A stretch of 64,000 bases of DNA from Arenicola marina (lineage: Eukaryota > Annelida > Polychaeta > Arenicolidae), in contig OZ025257.1 in assembly GCA_964019135.1 (NCBI GenBank), positions 22,428,352-22,492,351 on the forward strand. The letters are read 5' to 3'. The number at the start of each line of letters is the position of its first letter. Position 1 is the stretch's first letter. Below the pieces are notes generated by a model, which worked only from the letters and a program-made list of their open reading frames with translations, did no database searches and was not told the origin of the DNA. Positions 21,841 to 34,016 of this stretch are shown piece by piece. The translations under genes and the position numbers were made by a program.

Positions 21841-22104
21841 GGGGGCCGGCTCGGTAGCTCAGTGGGTTAGAACGCTCTCCTTGAGTGCTCTGGCCACATG
21901 AGAGCCTAACGTGGGGTCGGTGATTTGAGCCCCGCTGTGGCCATGTATGTGTGGTCGCAGGATAAAGATCTCATGCCCCTCTTCGCAGAGAGTAGGGGTT
22001 TACCTTCGGGGACATGGCGCCACTATCCATTTCTTCTCCCATTGACGCGATATAACCAAATTTGGTTAAAGCGTCCTGAATATACAACCAACAAACCAAC
22101 CAAC
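21841..22104 (+). mobile_element. tRNA-derived SINE (family A), full length with target-site duplication
   Basis: The head is GGGGCCGGCTCGGTAGCTCAG with A and B boxes. The body has the CGCAGGATAAAGATC and ATTGACGCGATAT blocks, and the tail is CCTGAATATACAACCAAC. A 12-bp direct repeat, CCCCCTCCCCCA, flanks it at 21829-21840 and 22105-22116. Confidence 0.87.
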
Positions 22105-22352
22105 CCCCCTCCCCCACTATCGCCCCACATTTTTTTTGACGTAGGCACGTTTTTAGTGACTTCTTCTTCAGCACTCCAGTATCTCAATCTTTTTGGCCCC
22201 GTCCAGCTTTTGGGTACAATCCACGGTCACTCCAATCAAAGCTAAAGTGAACTCCTCCCTCCCACACACACTTTCTTCACAAATGCCATCGCATCTAACA
22301 TGGAACACTGCCCTGGTCAGAATCTCAGGTCCCCTCTTTCAACGCCCCTCCT

Positions 22353-22501
22353 GTGGTCGCAGGATAAAAATCCCATGTCTTTCTTCGTAAAGAGTAGGGG
22401 GTTACCCTCGGGGACATGGCTCCACTCTCCCTTCCTTCCCCCATTGACGCGATATGACCAAAATTGGTTAAAGCGTCCTGACTATACAACCAACCAACCA
22501 A
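22353..22501 (+). mobile_element. 5'-truncated SINE (family A) with a 14-bp target-site duplication
   Basis: It starts within the body (GTGGTCGCAGGATAAAAATC) and ends CCTGACTATACAACCAACC. The flanks at 22339-22352 and 22502-22515 are both TCAACGCCCCTCCT. The perfect duplication shows that the truncated copy was itself inserted by target-primed reverse transcription. Confidence 0.92.
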
Positions 22502-22849
22502 TCAACGCCCCTCCTTGGCACTCTACTCGCATATGATGCTGTGGAAGGTAGGAACTCACACCTATCGGAAATGTCACAGACAAAATAAACATTTCGCAAT
22601 AGAAAGAAATTCGCTGCGCGTTTAATGTTTGTTGATGTGTCACGGCTGATCTCAAGAAAACCGCTAAGAAGGCTTGCCCCGTGTAGTATATCGCCATTGT
22701 AAGCCATGGCATAGACCGGAGTGGGGGGGAGGGGGGGTGTCGCAGTGACGCCCGAGATAAGGAATACGCAAAGCCTTGTGTCAATTCATCAGTTATCAGT
22801 AGATAGCGAGGCAGCATGCGAGTGTGCTCACCAAAAATACATCTCTGGA

Positions 22850-23475
22850 ACCAAGTATGGTTCACACACCAAGTGTGGTTCACCCACCAAGTATGGTTCA
22901 CCCACCAAGTATGGTTCACCCACCAAGTATGGTTCACCCACCAAGTATGGTTCACCCACCAAGTATGGTTCACACACCAAGTATGGTATGGTTCACCTAC
23001 CAAGTGTGGTTCACCCACCAAGTATGGTTCACTCACCAAGTATGGTTCACCCACCAAGTATGGTTCACCCACCAAGTATGGTTCACCCACCAAGTATGGT
23101 TCACCCACCAAGTATGGTTCACACACCAAGTATGGTATGGTTCACCCACCAAGTATGGTTCACCCACCAAGTATGGTTCGCCCACCAAGTATGGTTCACC
23201 CACTAAGTATGGTTCACCCACCAAGTATGGTTCACCCACCAAGTATCGTTCACCCACTAAGAATGATTCACCCACCAAGTATCGTTCACCCAACAAGTAT
23301 GGTTCACCCACCAAGGATGGTTCACCCACCAAGTATGGTTCACCCACCAAGTATGGTTCACCCACCAAGTATCGTTCGCCCACCAAGTATGGTTCACCGA
23401 CCAAGTATGGTTCACCCACCAAGTATGGTTCACCCAACAAGTATCGTTCACCCACTAAGAATGATTTAACTACCA
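22850..23475. repeat. 18-bp minisatellite (about 34 copies)
   Basis: The unit CAAGTATGGTTCACCCAC is repeated with few variants. Because 18 is a multiple of three, most frames on both strands stay open (PSMVHP, TKYGSP, VWFTHQ, VGEPYL), and none is likely to be a gene. Confidence 0.95.
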
Positions 23476-23524
23476 AGTATGGTTCCCTAAACTCGACGAG
23501 CACCCTTATCTCTTGCCACATTAC

Positions 23525-23745
23525 CGTTTCACCCAGTCACATCCAACCACACCCAGCCACATTCAGCCACATCCAGCCACATCCAGCCACATTCAGCCAC
23601 ATCCAGCTACGTGCAGCCACGTCCAGCCACGTAAAGTCAAATCCATCCACATCCAATCATATCCAGTCATATCCAGCGACGTCCAATCATACCCAGCCCC
23701 ATACAGTCATATCCAGCCACATCCAGTCACACCCGCTCAAAAACG
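23525..23745. repeat. 10-bp tandem repeat CACATCCAGC
   Basis: About 20 copies with variation (CACATTCAGC, CATATCCAGT) follow the 18-bp array after a gap of about 50 bp. Confidence 0.85.
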
Positions 23746-26655
23746 ATGCAGACCCTTCATGACATGAATGCCGCGACCACAACATTAAAGTAGGGCAGAA
23801 GAAGCCATGGTTCTTGGGGTTGAGCTGGAGCACCGCATAATTAAGGCCATTAGCGATGTGTGGGAGGGGGTGGCGGGGGTGGCCGGGGGTAGAGGGTGGC
23901 GGTGCGTGGGATGGGGTGGGGGTGGGGGGGGGGGTCGAAGGCGGGGAGACCGGTGCCGGCGTCTGGTGACCAGGGCGGAGCGACGCCGGTGGCGGGAAGA
24001 AATCGACAAAGGAAAGGGCGATGGATGCGTACGTCACTGCGACCGGTCACGTGGACGAATACGTCACTCTGACGTCACTAACCGGATGCCCCCGCCCCGC
24101 CAGCCCCCTTCTCACCCCTCGGCTCGCCACGGGGTTTCGGGCATTAGTATTTCCGGCTGGCTGGACAGTACTCGCCATAGGTCATCACTTCGTAAATGAC
24201 TACCGTATAGCTGGGAACAGTCAGAAAAGACGAAGAACGGTGCCCCAAATCGGACGAATATTAATTTCCCGCAGTTAATAATCACATATTTTTCTTACCG
24301 TCTCAACGCCTGCAAGGATACCTTAGTAGCATGTTACATAGTAATGCATAGAACCAACTGACAGAACTCACCAGAATGGGTTGACCTGTCGTCGCAATTG
24401 CACTCCCACCTGCCCGCCCCCCCCCCTCCCCCCCACACACACCCTTCACCACACACGGACATATACTCGGGGGGACCTACGGCGGTTACTTCTTCAACGC
24501 ATCCTTCCCAACCTCACTAACCCCACCCCCCTCACCCCACCACCCCCGTCACCCCGCAGGCTCTAGACGTCGTGTGGGCGGTTTTTTGTCGCCGAGGCGT
24601 GCTTTAGGTTTATTACGGTAATAAGGTTTCAAAGGAGTGCTGGTTGAAATGGCGACCCGTCGGGAAAATGCATGGTTTCAGCACCCCGCCATTGGCATCC
24701 ACGAGTTTCAGCCTGGGGTAATGAAAGAGAGGCTGCACCCCTGCTGTGTGCATGGGAAGGGATCGAGGTTGGGGGGGGGGGGTCAACCCCGGGGCTAGGA
24801 GAATCCAAACATGGGCTACCCCCCCCCCCGTCCTCCCCCCAACCCACCCACTTCTCCACCCACCCCACCTTCTCTCTCAACCGCATGACCTGCTAAGGTA
24901 TGAACAAAACCTCAGAGGCATGACACGCAGAAGGCTAGTTCCTGGGGGTTAGTTCCGCATGACACAGACACGCGACGGGACAAACAGCGTTATTTACATG
25001 CTTGGCCGTGTCCCGTATATATGTCAATGTCCCCAGCAAAAACATATTCCCCGAACGCATTGTAAAAAATACCGGATAGCGCCCTCTGTTGTACGAATTC
25101 TGATGCAATACCGGCACAAACACTTTTAGGTAAATATCCGCACCCATGTGCTTGCACGTGACGGCTTAATTATTTCCAACCAGAGAACAGGTATTTAAAA
25201 TCCACACATCTCAGACATGATTCAAACTGTCACGCTGAAATATATCCCGACAATATCCCGACAATTATGGCTGCCATTACAACAAATTGTCCGGGGGAGA
25301 ATTCTGTATCTGCAGAGGGTGGCGCTTCGCTCGTTGGAACGGCAGCAAGCAGTAATTATCGTAACGAAACTTGTCCCTTTGTCGATGTCCAAGGACAGTT
25401 TACCGCCCTCGTGCGAAGTGACTACGTCGCCTGTTTTTATCCTAATCCTCCCCGACTGCGTGAATCCCAGACGTTTCGTTCTGAAGTTTGACATAAACTT
25501 CGGTTTTTCGGTCCTTCGGTTAATCACCACAATATAAAGACGAGATGAAATCTCGATAAGACTAGTTCAAGGTTAAATTTGACTTGGGGCAGAGGGACTA
25601 TTATGGCGTAACCGGAGCGCTCTCTGCCGGGAGATCGGGGGATATATAGCCCTCCTGGGACTCCTGAGGCGTTGTGCCATGTCTGACCGGTTTCCGTGGG
25701 TGGTTAAAATAATCGGGTGAGTTGGTGGGGGAGGGGCGGGGGGGGGCGGCTTGAGGATATGACGTGCGAACGGCCATCGTGAATTAAAAAACATTTTTAT
25801 GTATACAAAGGCAAATTGCATATGTTGAAAGTGATGAACTTGCACAAAGGGACATGACCTATGTTAGCCATTATGAACTCATATAAGGGCAAATGGCATA
25901 TATGTTAGCAACTATGTACTGATCTCAGGAAACTTGAAGAATAAGAAAACGGTATCAGGACGCAGCCACGTACTGATCACATCAGAGAAAACTTACACTC
26001 AAAAAAACGTTTAATGTCGGACCTTTCTCCATGCCCGTAATACATGATTGTCCCGTACCTTGACCTAAAGCGGGAAATGTATGTGAAAATATCGATCAAT
26101 CGCTCTTCGGCTTTAATATAAGTTTCACTGTCTTCACGACATGCAGTGATACTCAGGCCTCTCAAGCTCATATGGATAGTCGAGTTTTAGTGGCGCAGTG
26201 AAGATTGTTTCCCTTTGATTGACTCGTCGGGATGAACCGCATCAAAATCCCATGAACGAATATGGAGACGATCAGCCAGGGTGCTAGTGACAGCTCACTC
26301 GCTGCTCGCACCAACACGAGTACAGCAACGATCGATTGACTGACAGCGTGGGATGAGAAGCGAGTTTGGCATCGCGGCGAGAGGCGAAACGAGCCTTATG
26401 CTGCGTGATAAACAAGTGCAATTTATTTTAGGATATCGAACGTTACAATTACGTCATAGATGTTAGATATCCGATAGAGCTCTGTCCGTCAAAGGTTTCA
26501 CCAGACGCAGTGTTACTAAAAATTGACCGTGCAATGTAATGTAGCAGTGTGTACTCCAGCCGAGTCCAGATCCCGGTCCCCACTGGACATCAACCCGTCC
26601 CCAGCCCGTTACGCAACCCAGTAAAATGATCAGGGATTCCAATAATATGCATTTT
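23746..26655. other. Unassigned DNA
   Basis: No gene was recognised. There is G-rich DNA at 23860-23950 and C-rich DNA at 24410-24560 and 24815-24880. The segment 25200-25540 is open in several frames on both strands but has no recognised domain. CRE-like TGACGTCA lies at 24070-24077. Confidence 0.45.
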
Positions 26656-26659
26656 CTCG

Positions 26660-26855
26660 CAGTTTACCCTGAAACGTGATAAATCGTAGGTCGTTTGCAG
26701 TAGGCTAGTCGCAGAGTGCGGCGTCGGTTTGCTCCGGGCTTTGTGTCACAAACCTTAGTACAGTTTACCCTGAAACGTGACAAGTAGGTTGTTAGAAGTA
26801 GTCAGTCGCAGAATGAGGGATGGGTTTATTCCGGACCTGGTGTCGGAAAGAGCCG
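26660..26855. repeat. Direct duplication of an approximately 101-bp unit
   Basis: CAGTTTACCCTGAAACGTGA occurs at about 26660 and again at 26761. The following 80 bp are related (AGTCGCAGA, CCGG and TGTCRNA blocks). Confidence 0.75.
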
Positions 26856-28319
26856 GAGTGAGTTTGAAAACTCTCACAATGCCTGATAATCTCAGCTATA
26901 ACTGAAGGAAGGGATTATATCGCTGGGTCAGAGGATGTCTTCTAGGACACTACGCTGAGCACGGGTTGGCGAATGTTCTGGATCAGAGACATTTTCTTCC
27001 GGAGTGCCTACCGGATCACCCGATTGCGGAGCACTACTGAGGAAAAATAACTAGTTTTGATATGGATCCATCACCCCAAAAACAGAAACAGTCGAGAAGA
27101 GGCCAAGTTCAGGAGCGGTAGTGGCCTATTTATACCCCAACTGAAACAAACAAAGCTATTACACGTGTTGCCGCTAGGTTTCGCTAGGTTGGAGCTATAT
27201 GTTGTAGGGGTGGAGTGTTGGGGTGGGGGTGGGGGTGTTGGGAGGGGGGTGCCATCACCTTTGAAAGTGAAAGCCGACAATCATTAGGCATTGGACGGCG
27301 TATAAAACTGAAAGCCATGTATGAATGGCGTTTATTTTTCTATAATGATATAATGATATTTACACCTTCCACATTTAGGCAGCTGGCTCCATTATAACGT
27401 TTGTATGCCTGGTCTAAACCACGCACTATGACCAATGAAGCTCAACACTTTTTGCAAAATTTACATCAATTTTCCACGCATTCTTCACATTAAAGCAGTA
27501 ACATCAAATCCCACATAATTCCTATGTGGTGTTGATTATATCGAGTGCAGGGTGTGTGCATTAGGAAAGTGGGCTAAAGCACCAGTTGCTCCGTCCACAC
27601 CAATGAAAGTCATACCACCAGATAAGTTAACGCCAGCTGGCCCGATAGACCCCTTAACAACAGGTTGCACCCTTGCCGGGTAATGTAGGACAGACACGAG
27701 TTACACTCGAGGGGGCGATTTTGTTTTATCTTGTTTTTTAAATAAATAGAATGCCATATTCTTCAAAAGAAGTAATTATTATCTCACTAATGGTATATAT
27801 ACCGAAAGTCCGAAAAGAGAATACAGATTTTTATTGATGTCATAGGATGGTTTCGATGTGTTGTACATAGTTCATATTTCCCGCTCTCCTTATGCACAGT
27901 TTGCTTGTACTAGGCCATATGATAAAAGGTGCGTCTAGAAAATGCTCTCTTGTATGTTGCTTCGCGAAAGTACCATTGGGTGAAAACTAACCGAAATAAA
28001 TCTACCAGGGCGCGAACCCACGACGTACTGGTCAAGCTGCCGCCCAATGTGCATAGACAACTAGCTGTGGGGGCTTCCCCTTGAAGCAGTTGACCTGGAG
28101 CTTGTTTTAAATACAGTATTGACATCATTTGCGCCATGGTGAAGAGCGAAAAACTGCAATGACAAGAGAAGCTCGGCAGATGGTACGACGATTTATAGCA
28201 AAATAATGTATTCCTATGCAAATCATGTCCCAGATAAAAGATTCGTCCGGTTATATATACCGTAGTCTCACTAAGAATTTGACCCAATGACAGCAATCGT
28301 TGCATGCACGCGTCAACGA
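26856..28319. other. Unassigned DNA with a possible degraded tRNA-like SINE head
   Basis: No gene was recognised. Minus-strand GGGTTCGCGCCC near 28006-28018 is B-box-like, with a weak A-box about 50 bp upstream. G-rich DNA lies at 27210-27250. Confidence 0.35.
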
Positions 28320-28580
28320 CGATTGTTTGGTTGTATATTCAGGACGCTTTAACTACTGTCGATCATATCGCGTCAATGGGGGAAGGAAGGGAGAATGGAG
28401 CCATATCCCGGGGGTTACCCTCTACTCTTTGCAAAGAAGGACTTGGTATCTCTGTATCTACGACCACACCGACATGGCCACAGCATGGCTCGAACCACCG
28501 ATCCACGTGCCGTTAGGCTCTCGGGTAGCCAGAGCACTCAATGCGAGCGCTCCAACCCACTGAGCTACCGGGCCGGCCCC
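28320..28580 (-). mobile_element. tRNA-derived SINE (family A), full length with target-site duplication
   Basis: On the minus strand it runs from GGGGCCGGCCCGGTAGCTCA to a tail reading TTAAAGCGTCCTGAATATAC. CGTCAACGA at 28311-28319 and 28581-28589 forms the duplication. Confidence 0.87.
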
Positions 28581-28799
28581 CGTCAACGATGAAGCGCGCG
28601 ATGGAGCGCACAATACAACCTACATAGACAGGTTGATGGTCTGTGCTGTCACCATCGGGTACTTCCGGCGTTCGTAGATGACTTACTGAGCACGCACCAT
28701 GTTAGAATATGTTATACTTATTTTGCATTTTTGGCATTTTAAGTTTACGTTTAACGGCGATTATTACATTACTTTTTATTGAAGCATATGACAAAATAC

Positions 28800-28945
28800 A
28801 ATAACACTTTATATATTAGTATATTATATATTATTATATTATTATGCCAGCATATATATATATTTGCATGTATATATGTATGTATATATGTACATATATA
28901 CATATATATACATATATATGTATACATATATATATGTCTTGCGTC
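28800..28945. repeat. AT-rich microsatellite (TA / TATATG)
   Basis: Runs of TATATA, TATATG and TGTATA are followed by unique DNA. Confidence 0.9.
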
Positions 28946-29809
28946 CTAGAGTTGAACTACATAGTTCAGTTGGTAGCGGATATAGTTTCAGACCACTGGA
29001 CCTGCCTTCGACGCTCAAGCATGGACCGGCCTGGGGGATAGCTACAGCTGGGACACTCCACTGATTTCATTCTCATTAATACGCCAATAGTGCATTCATT
29101 CCTCCTATCCTTTAACACATCTGCCATACTGTCCCCAACCAATGCGCAAAAGTCCGTGCATGTATATTTGTCTGCTACACCCGTGACCCAGATATCTGCG
29201 TTCCTTGCTCACCCTTAATGCACCGTTATGAATGCCCCCACTCTCTGCCCTCGACACCCCCCCCCCCCCCGCTGTAGGGCCAGGTCATATCTCGGTTGCA
29301 ATCTCGTTGGCCGGGGTGGCGCTGGGTTAAATCAATGCGGACAGATGCGCTGCGGATTTATACAAATGGATGCCAGGGAGCCAGCTTGGGTCTCATCACC
29401 CACATATCAGGTGAGCGAAGAAAATAGTTCCCATGTTAGGTATCGCTAATTCAACTCCTCAGATGATTCGTGTCTACATTTGACGAAACGCTCACTCGAT
29501 ATTCAAGTAGAGAATAATTTAGATAAAAAGAGAAGAAGAATTGATTTGATCATTTTGTAAAGAATCCTGAACCCCGCCGTAGGGCGACGGCAGCGGTCTA
29601 TGCGGAGTGACGGCGCGCCCCCTAGCGAATGGCGGTGGAACCTGTAATGTACTCTTCGCGGCCACCATACATCACAGTCCCGGGCAATACCATTGATGAA
29701 TCTGATCGCTGGGACCCCCGCGACGCTGCCTGTGACGAATCAGAGGGACGAGGACGAGGATTTCTATTTACAGTGTCCCCGAAGGCGATTCACAACGCCC
29801 CGGCCGCTG
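28946..29809. other. Unassigned DNA
   Basis: No gene was recognised. TAGTTCAGTTGGTAGCGG at about 28961 is A-box-like, but no convincing B box follows. A CTCF-like motif is at 29615-29627. Confidence 0.4.
29615..29627 (-). promoter_or_regulatory. CTCF-like motif
   Basis: The minus strand reads CGCTAGGGGGCGC, a near-exact CTCF core. Confidence 0.38.
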
Positions 29810-30343
29810 TCCCTCCTCTTTCTCCTCCTGCTCCCCCTCCTCTCCGTCCTACTTCTCTCCCTCCTCCCCCCCCCCCGCTCCTCCTCCTCCTCCTCCTCCC
29901 CCTCCTCCTCCTCCTCCTGTTCCTCCTTCTCCCCCTCCTCCTCCTCCTCCTCTCCCCTTCTCAATCTCCTTCTCCTCTTCCTCCTCCTCCTCCTCCTCCT
30001 CCTCTTCCTCCTCCTTCTCCTCTTGTTCCTCCTCCTCCCCCTCCCCCTCCTCCTCCTCCTCCTCCTCTCCCCTTCTCCATCTCCTTCTCCTCCTCCTCCT
30101 CCTTCTCCCCTTCCTTCTCCTTCTCCCCCTCCTTCCCTTCCTCCTACCCCTCCTCCTCCTCCTCCTCCTCCTCGTCCTCCTCCCTCTCCCCCTTCTCCTT
30201 CTGCCCCTCCTCCTATCCTCCTTCTCCTCCTCCTCGTCCTCCTCCTCCTCCCCTTCCACCTCCTCCGCCTCCCCTTCCTCCTCCTCCTCGTCCTCCTCCT
30301 CCTCCTCTTCCTCCTCTTCCTCTTCTTCCTCCTCTTCCCCGTT
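29810..30343. repeat. Polypyrimidine (CCT)n tract
   Basis: About 530 bp is almost purely C and T on the plus strand, dominated by CTC/CCT triplets. The long open frames on both strands (poly-Pro/Leu/Ser; poly-Glu/Gly/Arg) are compositional. Confidence 0.95.
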
Positions 30344-30994
30344 AGCCGCAACCTTATTTAAATCAATCAATTATCGCTCAACGCCTTATTGAGTCCGTGG
30401 TTTATGGGTTGATGAAAGCTTGGTTGGAGGCCGAGTCGCCTTCGACGCGGGTGCCCCGGACTCAGCAGTCGGCAAGGGCGGATTTCTTCGTCTTTCTAGC
30501 GAGTTGTAATCACACTCAATCATGCGTAATGAACAAAACGAAACGCGCTTTTCTTCATCGCTGCCCTCGCCGTGTTCTTTTGTGAAGGCAGCTTGTGGAG
30601 TAGGGGGAAAGAAGTCCAGACTGTCCTTGGCGGAAACGCGATGGCATTTTCCCTCTGATGCGAGCCAGTCGTATTTCTCGCATCAATATGAGCCGTTATG
30701 CCCAATAGGTAATCCGGCGAAATGGTTCGTTTCTCCTCGTACATCATACAGAGTTCGCTCTTAGAGGGTGTGTGAAGTCATGCGGTGGGAAGACCTCTAG
30801 GATTGTGTCCCCGACATGTCAGGTTAAGATACTCCGTCTCACCAAGAATAAAGCTAAATGATGGCATGCACAGTTACTGTAACAATGGTATGTTGATGTG
30901 GATGTGGCAGCAATGGTGTTTTCACTGTGGCTCTATCGATATTAGACAAAATCAGTCTAAGGCGGAGGAAAAAATTGGGCATATATATTGGTCA

Positions 30995-33096
30995 TAATAC
31001 GCTAAGGCGTTACCCAAAGCGTGACATGACCGGTGAATTTTTTTTTTGTCCGAAAACTAATCAAATGTAATGAAAAATATGAAGGTTATCATCTTAAATT
31101 TACAATAATATAGCACAGAAAATAGCTTAGATAGTAGTTTACTGGGAATTAATGATTTTCCTGGAGGTGGTGGTGCTTGGAGTCGAACGAACAGAAACAT
31201 AAATGCGTTTTTCTGCATTATATTGTATGACTTTTAAATTGAAATGGAATGTTAATGAAGGCAAATAACGTTCAATGCTGTAATTGATTGCAAAATATAT
31301 CTGAAGCTATATATAATAGGTATAAATGAAGAAAGATAACCCAAAGTGTCCGACGAACAAGACAGACATAGGTAATTACAGACGAATTTTCCCTTCCTAA
31401 TATTTCCCGCAGCCAACAGCGGAAGAGTTGCATACGTTCACTGTAATGAAAAGACAATTTCCGAAAATACTAAGCTAGCTTTGAATCCATAAATATTCAG
31501 TGAGGCAAATTGAAAAGTTTGTGAAAAAACAGTTGTTTTGTGTACGGCATTATTATGAAAAAATCTATTTACTTTTTTTTTTTTGTTCTTTTGCACGAGC
31601 ATATAAACACCGCTTCTACTCAGTTTGCACATGAAAATGTAATGTACATGTTTTTTTAGATGCAATAAACCTATAACAATAAAAGTGTTGAACGAACATA
31701 GGACCGACATGAGGGTAATATCGCAAGTTTTTGGTAAACACCGGACAGAACTCCGGTATTGACCATAGTATATTGCTTGTGCTTTACATCAAGATGCAAA
31801 TAGAGAAAGATACAAGCATATACATTGAGTTTTTCTTGCCTCTAGCTGATTTCTTGAAATATACCTTGCTAGCGTAATGTGTTTTATGTATGTTATAAGA
31901 ACTTAGAGTGACAAGATATAGACCCTGGTAGGTTTTCCTCCATACTGGAATAGTTTCTAGGGCCAGCTTTGAGTCAATAATATATAGAATAGGATCCAAG
32001 ATGAAACGTGTCGTCTCATCTGATTTGTCTGTCTCAATGTTACGTCCAACCCCTGTCTGTCTGCCTCATATGTTACGGGCGACACCTGACATGTCTGTAT
32101 CAATCATACATTAAACGCCCGTCTGTCGGTCTCGTGTTACGGGCGACACCTGTCTGTCGATCCGGTATAATACATTATCAACCATTTGCTTAATATCATC
32201 CATGTCTATCAAGAGGTTGTGCGTAGGCTTATGTTACATGGCTCTCCCATAGAAAATGCTTACGTTGACACATTTTGGTGTCACGATGGTAGCCGTAATC
32301 TGCCAGTGAGGGGTCGGACGTAACATAATGTCGGACGTAACATACCAGGACAGATAGCCTTGTCCGTGGTGTGGTCATTTATTACTGCTTCCAAGAGGAT
32401 TTTCCCGCGTGTACAAACATGTCACGGACAAAGACGAATCCAGCGGTATTCTTTCCCTTTGCGTTTTAGAGCATGCTGTGAGAAATATGCGACGTTGGTG
32501 TCGGACGTAACATTTGGACAGACAATGCTATGCCATTTTTTTGTCGCTCATTTATTATTGAAAAAAAGTGTCTATAGTAGCATTATACGGCATAAACTAT
32601 AAACTAAATCTTGGAGCAACCAAGGTGTGCCATCTGATAAATAATGCGCCAAAACTGGAGCAAAAGGGAATACAGTCAATGTTGCATACCCAGAGGAGAG
32701 ACAGCGTTCGTCCGACACCATTGATAGCGAGACGTTTTATTTATCAGCAAGAAATGCTTAATTATCATTATGTTTATTCAATTTGCAAGTTCCAACTATG
32801 TTCTTTGAGAAATTGCAATTGTTTCTGTAATTGACTTCCACATAATATAACAATCTTCATCCGATGTCATGCACCCTACCTATATCACAAATGGGTTCTC
32901 CCAAAACACTACATTTTCGTATTCAACTCGCATATTTTCTATTTTACTTTATGTTAATAATGTGAAATTATCCATACTATATCTTTGATATATACTCTTT
33001 ACGGTGCACAAGATGATTTATACTCCCCGTTCTTTCAAATAAGTTTTTTTTTACTTGACCTGACCATACCCCAAAATGTAACGCCTTAGCGTATTA
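30995..33096. mobile_element. Non-autonomous DNA transposon-like element, 19-bp terminal inverted repeats
   Basis: TAATACGCTAAGGCGTTAC at 30995-31013 is the exact reverse complement of 33078-33096. Similar but diverged DNA extends inward (a T-run or A-run about 35 bp in). The ends can be read as TA target-site duplications flanking ATACGC, as in Tc1/mariner-like elements. The interior is AT-rich and has no transposase-sized open frame. Internal TGTTACG-type motifs occur in both orientations. Confidence 0.65.
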
Positions 33097-33505
33097 CGAA
33101 CCATATGCCTGCTGGTCCCAATAATATTCGCTAGTATTATTTATATTCCCTTTGCAATATGAGGAATGTTGGTTTATGCCACGTTCCTACACGAAAAACC
33201 GGAAATGAGCCATAAACCTTCCCGGGGCGAGGAAATGGGGTTTGGGTGACACATGCCACAGATGTTGGAAGCCAAGTTTCGAACTGCTATTTAATGATCT
33301 GTTAATCTGCACATTTCTTTTCCATGTACGTTCACGATATATAGGAATGTAGCATGACCAGATGGTGAGGGAAGCTGCCTCTAAGTCTTCATTATATGGA
33401 CGAACAATTGGCTGAGACCCAGGATAGGTAAATTTTACAAATTCAGGAACTGCGGTGGATGGAACCAAGCAATTAATAACGGCTCAGTTTGAATGAATTA
33501 GGGGC
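33097..33505. other. Unassigned DNA
   Basis: Nothing was recognised. The 93-codon minus-strand frame here has no identifiable domain. Confidence 0.5.
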
Positions 33506-33735
33506 CACCCGAATTGTCGAGTGGTTAGCGCATTAGGCATGGTCCAGTGAGCTCTACCAGATCCAGTCATCGCGCCGGAGTTTCAGGGTTTGCGCCCCAC
33601 AATGTCAATGTCCACGTTTGTGCAGGGTAAACATTCCATGTCCTCTCTCAAAAAGAGTAGGGGGTGTCCTTGGCGTCGTGGCTCCTCTCTACCTTTTTAG
33701 TTGTTTAAGACGCCCTTCATAAACTAACGAGCCAA
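33506..33735 (+). mobile_element. SINE with a different tRNA-like head but a family A-type body
   Basis: The head, ACCCGAATTGTCGAGTGGTT, resembles the A-box region of tRNA-Ser/Leu. The downstream part is related to family A in order: GCAGGGTAAACATTCC, CATGTCCTCTCTC, AAAGAGTAGGGGG, GTGGCTCCTCTC and TTTAAGACGCCCTTCATAAA. No clear target-site duplication was found. Confidence 0.6.
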
Positions 33736-34016
33736 TTCCAATGAATGATTTGGTGTTTTATACCACTTACCTCCACACATGGGTTAAGAGCGGTCGATGG
33801 ACCAATGGCGGAGAGGTAATGAAACCCGAGTGATTTATTGGGTCATGGTTGTCACCGTTTATTGGCCTATGCAAATGGTATCACTGGAAACGCCAGGCAC
33901 ACATGGCGTCATGACGACTAATAGCATTATCGGGTTAAGAAATATACCGACTGGCGATATTAGTAGTCTGAAGGCGGCTTAGTCCGACCAGCCACCACGT
34001 CACCTGATCGACCACG

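Noticed and set aside
22482-23762. Several repeat-coded open frames on both strands
   Set aside because: An 18-bp unit keeps most frames open. There is no non-repeat domain.
25217-25537. Overlapping open frames of 106, 74 and 102 codons on both strands
   Set aside because: No domain, signal peptide or splice pattern could be recognised. Length alone is not enough.
28955-29050. Possible tRNA-like head (TAGTTCAGTTGGTAGCGG)
   Set aside because: No convincing B box at the right distance and no repeated copy in the window.
29629-30370. Proline/leucine/serine-rich and glutamate/arginine-rich open frames
   Set aside because: They follow from the polypyrimidine tract alone.
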